Assembly (NCBI GenBank): GCA_022769365.1
Contig: JALEJO010000021.1
Span: 1 to 39,460, forward strand
Reading direction: 5' to 3'
Length of the DNA stretch: 39,460 nt
Source of the DNA: Oscillospiraceae bacterium
GTDB taxonomy: Bacteria > Bacillota > Clostridia > Oscillospirales > Ruminococcaceae
In this document: positions 33,966-39,460 of the stretch, piece by piece
Numbering within the stretch: the first letter of the stretch is position 1
Layout: each line of letters starts with the position of its first letter
Notes under the pieces: model-generated
What the model was told of the DNA's origin: nothing
Database searches by the model: none
The model's input: only the letters and a program-made list of their open reading frames with translations
Translations under genes and position numbers: made by a program

Positions 33966-35617
33966 TGAGCAGCGAAGATAAAAATAAAAAAGTACCTGAA
34001 AGTGAAAACAATTCAGATTTCTTTTCAGCCGACCCGATGGCAAGATACAAGAAAGAAGATAAAAAATCAACTTCAGGAATAAAAAAGAATGTAATACTTA
34101 TAATATGCGGAGTGGCAATTGTTGCCGCTCTCGCAGCAGGTGTTGCAGGAATTGCTGTCACAGGACTTGGAAAAGACAGCACAAATACAACGGAAGCGGA
34201 AACAGCCGACCCAAATGCGATAACTCTTTTTGACGGAGAAAGTTCTGATAATGTTAAAACTGTTGAATTAACAAACAGCAACGGAACATTTGAAATCTAC
34301 AGATCAAAAGATGCAAAGGGTGATGACAGTGCAGAGTTCACACTTAAAGGCTATGAAGATTATAAACAGGATAGTTCAATAGTCGGAACAATTGCAAATA
34401 ACCCTGTTGGAATGTCAACAAACCAGACTGTTGCAGAAAATGTATCTGATCTTAGTAAATATGGTCTTGGAGATGATGCAATAAAAGTAACTGTAACAAT
34501 GGATAATGGCGAAAGCAAGTCGTTCAGAGTAGGCAGCAAAACAGCAGATTCATCATATAATTATTTTTGCCTTGAAGGAGAAAATACTGTTTATACGGTT
34601 GATGTTTCAAAGGTAAATAATTTTTCGTATGGTGCGGATGAATTTATATCAAAGAAGATAGAAGATGCACTTGACGAGGACGGAAGTCTTCATGTTGAAA
34701 ATATCGACATAAAAAGAAGTGACATCAATTATGATATAGTTCTTCAGTATGATGATTCGCTTGCCGAAGAAAACGATAGCGACAGCAGTTCACAAAGTTC
34801 AACAAGCAGCAGTTCAAAGAAAGTTAATCTTGTTATGAAAGAACCTGTTGAATGTAATCTCAACGCTGAAAAAGCATCTGATACTGCAAACTGCATTTTT
34901 GGTTTGTCAGCTTCTGAAATTGTTCAGCTTGGACCATCTGATGATGATTTCAAGAAATACGGTCTTGATAATCCTGAATGTGAAGTAACAATAAAAATGA
35001 GCGATTCAAAGACATATGTTCTTAAAATCGGAAATGAATATACAAAAGGTTCTGATGATTCAACAGATTCAACCGACAGTGCAAGTTCAATAAAATATAA
35101 GTATATATATGTTGAAGGTGCTGAAAATATTGTTTACGGCATTTCAAATGAAAAACTTACATGGGCATATGTTCAGCCTATAGATATTTCATCAAAGATT
35201 CTTATGGATAGTTATGTATGGGATATAGGAAGTCTTAAAATTGAAGCCGCAGGCAAGGAAACAATGGAATTTGTCGGAACAGGTTCATCAAAGAAAGATT
35301 ATAAGGTAACTAAAAATGGCAAGGACTGCGACACTGAAAGATACAGACAGTTCTATGCATTCCTTATAAAGGCATATGGTGAAGAATTTGCTTTTGATGA
35401 AGAGCCAAAGGGCGAACCGATGCTTACTGTTACTTATAAAGAACAGAAAAACGGAAAGGGCAAAACAATTTCCTTCTATGATGCAGGAAATACAAAGAGC
35501 CTTATCGTTATAGATGGCAAACCTGCATTTAAGTGCAGAAAATCATTTGTTGAGGCAGTTCTTTCAAATATTGATATATTTGATACAGATAAGGATTTTG
35601 CTACTACTTGGGAATAA
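33965..35617 (+). CDS. DUF4340 membrane-anchored protein
   Basis: A 550-residue protein with a polar N-terminus, one membrane segment (about 43-67) and a large outside domain. That domain has two repeats of the DUF4340 type, with segments such as LSKYGLGDDAIKVTVTMDNG and FKKYGLDNPECEVTIKMSD. Each is followed by a strand-rich stretch ending in YVDVSKV-like text, and there are Ser/Asp-rich spacers. I chose the ATG at 33965, overlapping the GldG-like stop, over an earlier in-frame ATG at 33929. DUF4340 genes commonly follow gldG-like genes; no activity is assigned. It probably works outside the membrane with the GldG-like protein. Confidence 0.87.
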   Translation: MSSEDKNKKVPESENNSDFFSADPMARYKKEDKKSTSGIKKNVILIICGVAIVAALAAGVAGIAVTGLGKDSTNTTEAETADPNAITLFDGESSDNVKTVELTNSNGTFEIYRSKDAKGDDSAEFTLKGYEDYKQDSSIVGTIANNPVGMSTNQTVAENVSDLSKYGLGDDAIKVTVTMDNGESKSFRVGSKTADSSYNYFCLEGENTVYTVDVSKVNNFSYGADEFISKKIEDALDEDGSLHVENIDIKRSDINYDIVLQYDDSLAEENDSDSSSQSSTSSSSKKVNLVMKEPVECNLNAEKASDTANCIFGLSASEIVQLGPSDDDFKKYGLDNPECEVTIKMSDSKTYVLKIGNEYTKGSDDSTDSTDSASSIKYKYIYVEGAENIVYGISNEKLTWAYVQPIDISSKILMDSYVWDIGSLKIEAAGKETMEFVGTGSSKKDYKVTKNGKDCDTERYRQFYAFLIKAYGEEFAFDEEPKGEPMLTVTYKEQKNGKGKTISFYDAGNTKSLIVIDGKPAFKCRKSFVEAVLSNIDIFDTDKDFATTWE

Positions 35618-35647
35618 AATTTAAAAACAAACAGGAGGGCAGAAATA

Positions 35648-35905
35648 TTGACTAAATTCAACTATTATAAAGATTACCCGCTTGTCAGAAAAGGTAATGA
35701 ACTTTATTATGGCTATATGGGTGAAAAATATGTAGCAAGAATACAGATAATGAAAGAATCTGATGATGGAAACGGAGAAATATACGTTTATAAGATATCA
35801 ACAGATACGAATCTTCCTGTACAGAAAGTTGACAGAAAAACATTGTATGATGCACTCGACATTGCATATACATGGCTTGAACTTGCTAAAAAAGAAGAAA
35901 AATAA
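35648..35905 (+). CDS. Small conserved protein of unknown function
   Basis: An 85-residue soluble protein starting with TTG, with AGGAGGG 9-15 bases before it. The sequence has YKDYPLVRKGNELYYGYMGEKYVARIQI, then a Lys/Asp-rich half ending in TLYDALDIAYTWLELA. I recall similar short proteins in related Clostridia, but not a function. It lies 30 bases after the DUF4340 gene and before a strong terminator, so it ends the ABC operon and may belong to it. Confidence 0.7.
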   Translation: MTKFNYYKDYPLVRKGNELYYGYMGEKYVARIQIMKESDDGNGEIYVYKISTDTNLPVQKVDRKTLYDALDIAYTWLELAKKEEK

Positions 35906-35911
35906 TAAGAT

Positions 35912-35947
35912 AAAAAAGTTCCTCCTTTTTGGGGGAACTTTTTTAAT
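35912..35947 (+). terminator. Strong terminator at the end of the ABC cluster
   Basis: An 11-bp stem (AAAAAAGTTCC 35912-35922 with GGAACTTTTTT 35934-35944) extends inward by three more pairs (one G-U) and ends in a T-run. The symmetric A/T flanks make it potentially bidirectional. Confidence 0.85.
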
Positions 35948-35960
35948 TAGGAATTTTGTA

Positions 35961-36258
35961 AATGAGGAGTGAGGAATTAGGAATGAGAAATTAGGGTGTC
36001 AGCTTCGCTGACGGATTTAAATACCCCTCCACCGCCTTGCGGCGGTCCCCTCCCCTTTCAGTGGAGGCATAAAATGGGTATTTTTTCATTAATTTTGCAA
36101 GATTTAATAAAGGCTCTCCTGAAAGGGGAGCTGGCAAGCCGAAGGCTTGACTGAGGGGTAATCTCCCCGTGGGGAGATGTCACAAAGTGACAGAGGGGGA
36201 TAAGTCGCCGCAGGCGACACATTAATTCCTCATTTCTCACTCCTCATTCCTAATTCAT
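35961..36258. repeat. Palindromic mobile repeat (MITE-like), copy B
   Basis: About 300 bases without genes between the ABC cluster terminator and metG. Outer inverted arms include GAATTAGGAATGAG at 35974-35987 and its exact complement at 36243-36256, within longer AATGAGGA-type unit arrays. Inside, GTGTCAGCTTCGCTGAC (35996-36012) is identical to copy A. Palindromes ACCGCCTTGCGGCGGT, AGCCGAAGGCTT, CTCCCCGTGGGGAG, GTCACAAAGTGAC and GTCGCCGCAGGCGAC follow. Its GC content is far above its surroundings. No coding frame is present. Confidence 0.82.
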
Positions 36259-36280
36259 AAATAATAATTTAAAAAATTAC

Positions 36281-36309
36281 TTTACAAAACGGCGAAAATG
36301 TGATATAAT
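36281..36309 (+). promoter_or_regulatory. Promoter of metG
   Basis: TTTACA (36281-36286), a 17-base spacer and TATAAT (36304-36309) lie 24 bases after the mobile repeat and 43 bases before the ATG. There is no room for a T-box or S-box leader. Confidence 0.8.
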
Positions 36310-36352
36310 TGAATATAAATCAGTTTATTACTCATAAGGAGGAAATAATATA

Positions 36353-38299
36353 ATGTCAGAAAAATTTTATATAACCACACCTATATATTATCCATCAGGC
36401 AATCCGCATATAGGACATTGCTATACAACAGTTGCCTGCGATTCAATCGCAAGATACAGACGTATGCAGGGCAGAGATGTAATGTTCCTTACAGGTACAG
36501 ATGAACACGGACTTAAAATAGAACAGAAAGCAGCCGAAAAAGGCGTTACTCCAAAAGAATATGTTGATGAAGTTGTTAAAACATTCAAAAAATTATGGAG
36601 CTTTATGAACATAAGCTACGACAGATACATCAGAACAACAGATGATTTTCACGTTGAAGCTGTTCAGAAAATTTTCAAAGACCTCTATGATAAGGGATAT
36701 ATCTACAAGGGCGAATATAAAGGAAAGTATTGTACACCTTGCGAAAGCTTCTGGACTGAATCACAGCTTGATGAAAACGGTTGCTGTCCTGAATGTCACA
36801 GAGAAGTAACAGAAGCAAAAGAAGAAGCGTATTTCTTTAAGATGTCACCATTTGCAGACAGAATTGAAAAGCTTTTAACTGAAACAGATTATCTTCAGCC
36901 AAAGACAAGAGCAGTCGAACTTGTAAATAATTTCATTAAGCCTGGTCTTGAAGATTTATGTGTTTCAAGAACAACTTTTAAATGGGGTATTCCTGTTACA
37001 TTTGATGAAAAGCACGTTGTTTATGTATGGATTGATGCACTTTCAAACTATATAACAGCACTTGGATATGCAAACAATGCACACCACGATTTTGAAAAAT
37101 ATTGGCCTGCTGATGTGCATATGGTTGCAAAAGATATTATGCGATTCCACGCAATTATCTGGCCTGCAATGCTTATGGCACTTGATTTACCTTTGCCAAA
37201 ACATCTTGCTGTTCACGGCTGGATAACATTCAACGGACAGAAAATGTCTAAATCTCTTGGAAATGTTGTTGATCCATTTATTCTTGGTGAAAGATATGGT
37301 GCAGATGCAATAAGATATCATATTTTAAGAGAAATGGCACTTGGTGCAGACAGTTCATTCTCAAATGAAATTATGATAAACAGAATAAACTCAGACCTTG
37401 CAAACGGACTTGGAAACCTTGTTTCAAGAACAGTTGCAATGGTTTCAAAATATTTCGGCGGAACACTTCCGACAGAACGTGAATCAGGCGATTTTGATGA
37501 TGAACTTATAAAGGAAGCAACTGAACTCACAGCAAAAGTTGACGACTTTATGGATAAAACTCAGCTTAATAATGCACTTGCTGAAATATTCAAACTTGTT
37601 TCAAGAGCAAATAAATATATAGATGAAACAGCACCTTGGGTTCTTGGAAAAGATGAAACAAAGAAAGCAAGACTTGCATCTGTTCTTTATAATCTTCTTG
37701 AAACAATCAGAATTATATCAACACTTCTTGCATCGTTTATGCCGACAACAATGCCAAAGGTATGGCAGCAGATAGGTGCAAAGGAAAGCGATGTAACATA
37801 TGAAAATTCAAAGAAGTTCGGCGTTCTTCCACAGAATGTAACAGTTGAAAGAGGAGAAATTATTTTCCCTCGTATTGATGTTGACAAAGAAATTGACGAA
37901 CTCAACAAAATAATAGGCAGCAAGGCAGAACCTGAAAAGGAAGAAGAAAAATATGAACCTGCACCTCTTGCTGATGAAATCGGAATTGAAACATTTGCTG
38001 AAACAGAACTCAGATGTGCAAAAGTTGTTGAATGTGAAAAGGTTAAAAAATCAAAGAAACTTTTAAGACTTCAGCTTGATGACGGTTTCGGCGGCAGACA
38101 GGTAGTTTCAGGAATTGCACCTTGGTACAAACCTGAAGACCTTATCGGAAAGAAGATAATTCTTGTTGCAAACCTCAAACCTGCAAAACTTTGCGGAGTT
38201 GAAAGCTGCGGTATGATTTGTGCAACAGATCTCCCTGACGGAACTGTAAAGGTTATTTTCCTCGATGATGATATTCCTTGCGGTGCTAAGCTTAGATAA
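36353..38299 (+). CDS. metG: Methionyl-tRNA synthetase with C-terminal tRNA-binding domain
   Basis: A 648-residue class I synthetase. The HIGH motif is in PSGNPHIGHCYTT near the start. A zinc knuckle follows, with CTPCESFWTE and CCPECHREV. KMSKS is at 297-301 in GQKMSKSLGNVVDPF. A Trbp111-like OB-fold domain (about 548-648: FAETELRCAKVVECE, VSGIAPWYKPEDLIGKK, GVESCGMICA) improves tRNA binding. The size and the fused OB domain are typical of Bacillota. AAGGAGG lies before the ATG. It is monocistronic, with its own promoter and terminator. Confidence 0.97.
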   Translation: MSEKFYITTPIYYPSGNPHIGHCYTTVACDSIARYRRMQGRDVMFLTGTDEHGLKIEQKAAEKGVTPKEYVDEVVKTFKKLWSFMNISYDRYIRTTDDFHVEAVQKIFKDLYDKGYIYKGEYKGKYCTPCESFWTESQLDENGCCPECHREVTEAKEEAYFFKMSPFADRIEKLLTETDYLQPKTRAVELVNNFIKPGLEDLCVSRTTFKWGIPVTFDEKHVVYVWIDALSNYITALGYANNAHHDFEKYWPADVHMVAKDIMRFHAIIWPAMLMALDLPLPKHLAVHGWITFNGQKMSKSLGNVVDPFILGERYGADAIRYHILREMALGADSSFSNEIMINRINSDLANGLGNLVSRTVAMVSKYFGGTLPTERESGDFDDELIKEATELTAKVDDFMDKTQLNNALAEIFKLVSRANKYIDETAPWVLGKDETKKARLASVLYNLLETIRIISTLLASFMPTTMPKVWQQIGAKESDVTYENSKKFGVLPQNVTVERGEIIFPRIDVDKEIDELNKIIGSKAEPEKEEEKYEPAPLADEIGIETFAETELRCAKVVECEKVKKSKKLLRLQLDDGFGGRQVVSGIAPWYKPEDLIGKKIILVANLKPAKLCGVESCGMICATDLPDGTVKVIFLDDDIPCGAKLR

Positions 38300-38312
38300 A
38301 TAAGTTTTTATT

Positions 38313-38355
38313 ATAAAGTGCTTGGACTTCAAAAAGTTTGAGCACTTTATTTTAT
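38313..38355 (+). terminator. Terminator after metG
   Basis: A 10-bp stem (ATAAAGTGCT 38313-38322 with AGCACTTTAT 38341-38350) has a loop that can itself pair (GGACTT with AAGTTT), followed by TTTAT. Confidence 0.75.
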
Positions 38356-38377
38356 ATAAAAAAATTTTAAAAATATG

Positions 38378-38406
38378 TTGACAAAGATAAATCACAGTGC
38401 TATAAT
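38378..38406 (+). promoter_or_regulatory. Consensus sigma-A promoter for the small dockerin gene
   Basis: TTGACA (38378-38383), a 17-base spacer and TATAAT (38401-38406) are a perfect match. The ATG is 121 bases further on, so the leader is long. Confidence 0.9.
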
Positions 38407-38413
38407 ATAGTTA

Positions 38414-38425
38414 TAAGGTACCTTA
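38414..38425 (+). promoter_or_regulatory. 12-bp palindrome at the transcription start (possible operator)
   Basis: TAAGGTACCTTA is a perfect inverted repeat placed 8-19 bases after the -10, at the expected transcription start. This is a common position for a repressor site; the regulator is unknown. Confidence 0.4.
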
Positions 38426-38527
38426 GAAAATGAATTAATTAAAAGTGGTAGTTGAGGTGTTTAGAAAATTTTATTCAAGGGTTAAAATTTTTATACGATC
38501 AAAGCAGTTTGATAGGAGGTATGTAAA

Positions 38528-39154
38528 ATGAAAAAGTTTTTATCAATAATTTGTTCGCTTGCGGTTTTAGCAACTTGCGGAGTTACAACAGCTTTTGCAG
38601 AAAATGTAGAGTCTGCAACTGAAAACATTACAGAAGAAGCCACTGCTGAAGAAAGTTATATTCTGGGCGATGCAAATGGCGATGGAGTGGTAGATACAAA
38701 AGACGCTATGTTTGCTCTTCAATCTTACGCAACTTTCATTATTGCTACGAGTAAAGAGTCTTTTAGTGAGGTTGTTCAAAATAAGATAAAAGAATCGGAA
38801 GATGTTCAAAGTGAGATTAAAAAAGAAGCCGAAAAAGAATTTTATTATGAAAGTGCTGATGTAGATAAAGATGGCGTTGTTACTGCCAAAGATGCAGCAT
38901 ATGTGTTGTTATACTATGCTTTAACTATTGCACATCCTGGTGTTAAAGCAGATATTTCATCAGGGGCAGAGATGAAAAAGTATTTTGATGGCACTCCTTC
39001 GGAAGTTGCTGCTATAAAAGGTGTATATCAGAAGTCTGCTGAAGAATCTCAAAGTGGCGAAATTGACAAGTATACAAGTATGAGAGATTACTTCAATAAA
39101 AAGATGGATAATTTCATAGATAAGATTAATAAAGAATATTCGGTTAAGAATTAA
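38528..39154 (+). CDS. Small secreted dockerin-like protein with a split dockerin
   Basis: A 208-residue protein with a signal peptide (1-24, ending AFA). Two dockerin calcium loops are present, DANGDGVVDTKD from 48 and DVDKDGVVTAKD from 111, each followed by a helix with a Tyr-Ala type end. The loops are 63 residues apart, versus 36 and 39 in the other two dockerins of this window; a charged helix-like insert (about 72-106) separates them. The rest (140-208) is charged and helical with no known domain, and no catalytic module exists. AGGAGG at 38514-38519 supports the start. It could be an unusual dockerin or an EF-hand-like secreted protein. Confidence 0.82.
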   Translation: MKKFLSIICSLAVLATCGVTTAFAENVESATENITEEATAEESYILGDANGDGVVDTKDAMFALQSYATFIIATSKESFSEVVQNKIKESEDVQSEIKKEAEKEFYYESADVDKDGVVTAKDAAYVLLYYALTIAHPGVKADISSGAEMKKYFDGTPSEVAAIKGVYQKSAEESQSGEIDKYTSMRDYFNKKMDNFIDKINKEYSVKN

Positions 39155-39158
39155 AAAC

Positions 39159-39190
39159 AACCGCCTGTTTAAAAAACAGGCGGTTATTTT
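39159..39190 (+). terminator. Terminator between the dockerin gene and the convergent TetR gene
   Basis: A 12-bp stem (AACCGCCTGTTT 39159-39170 with AAACAGGCGGTT 39174-39185) is followed by ATTTTTAT. On the other strand the stem is followed by T-rich sequence, so it can serve both genes. Confidence 0.85.
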
Positions 39191-39460
39191 TATCCTATTA
39201 CACTCAAAGCAGAACTGCTTTTTATAAGGTCAACGAACAGTTTTGACATATGTTCGGCATCTGAATTTGCATAAGTTTTTTCGTCGTTAAGCCAATGCTG
39301 AACAAGACCAATACAGCCGGCAACAAAATAACTTTCAACAAGTTCAAGATCGGTATCTGAATATTTTTTAGATGCAACAAGATTTAAAATATATTGTATT
39401 CTGTCTGAAACAATTTTGCTTATCTTATTGACAAATTTAATATCGCCGTTGTGTCCGAGC
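39190..39460 (-). CDS. C-terminal part of a probable TetR-family regulator (cut by window end)
   Basis: An open frame on the minus strand enters from the window edge and ends at TAA (complement of 39190-39192), giving 89 residues. The helical sequence has DRIQYILNL, LVESYFVAGCIGLVQHWLND and HMSKLFVDLI, the pattern of a TetR ligand-binding C-terminal domain of the subtype seen in many Bacillota regulators. The DNA-binding helix-turn-helix would lie beyond the window, so the family call rests only on this end. Confidence 0.6.
   Translation of the reverse strand, partial: LGHNGDIKFVNKISKIVSDRIQYILNLVASKKYSDTDLELVESYFVAGCIGLVQHWLNDEKTYANSDAEHMSKLFVDLIKSSSALSVIG

Noticed and set aside
36310-36352. 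T-box or SAM riboswitch controlling metG; also checked before gltX
   Set aside because: The metG leader is only about 40 bases and gltX follows ribF by 16 bases. Neither can hold such an element.

Overview
The window is low-GC DNA, densely packed with genes. Type I dockerin modules, consensus sigma-A promoters, AGGAGG ribosome binding sites, frequent TTG starts and Bacillota-type gene order point to an anaerobic gut member of the Bacillota. A Ruminococcus-like (Oscillospiraceae) cellulosome-forming fibre degrader fits best. That placement is inferred from gene content; no rRNA or tRNA gene was found to confirm it.

Layout. (1) 1-3476: the C-terminal end of a serine recombinase, probably the edge of a mobile element, runs without a stop codon into a secreted SGNH hydrolase-dockerin gene, followed by a leucine-rich-repeat dockerin gene. 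(2) 3475-9400: alanine racemase on the minus strand, divergent from a SLOG/YpsA-like gene. Then come a small membrane protein resembling a stripped-down LCP protein, a TatD nuclease, a palindromic mobile repeat, and a tightly coupled dTTP set (thyX, tmk) with a DUF2156 gene. (3) 9437-13299: a DJ-1 family protein, 5-formyl-THF cyclo-ligase, MltG and a U32 peptidase-family (tRNA hydroxylation-type) protein, overlapping end to end from the second gene on. (4) 13449-15110 minus: a membrane-anchored HtrA protease. (5) 15373-18898: a sucrose locus with a LacI-type regulator, a GH32 sucrose(-phosphate) hydrolase and a PfkB fructokinase. Operator-like sites lie just after both promoters. (6) 19011-20633: PTS Enzyme I on its own promoter. 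(7) 20823-30497: the classical rimP-nusA-rnpM-ylxQ-infB-rbfA-nrnA-truB-ribF operon, ending with gltX. A strong hairpin sits in its leader. (8) 30641-35905: an ABC ATPase, ABC-2 permease, GldG-like protein and DUF4340 protein, plus a small conserved gene. This is a four-gene envelope system of unknown function outside Bacteroidota. (9) 35961-36258: a second copy of the palindromic mobile repeat, then metG with its own promoter. (10) 38378-39460: a small secreted dockerin protein with an abnormal spacing between its two calcium loops, and the truncated C-terminus of a probable TetR regulator on the minus strand.

Most of the window is conserved housekeeping sequence. The accessory parts are the two ends (dockerin genes, recombinase edge), the two palindromic repeat elements and the GldA/F/G-DUF4340 cluster. 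No CRISPR array, tRNA, rRNA or T-box was seen.
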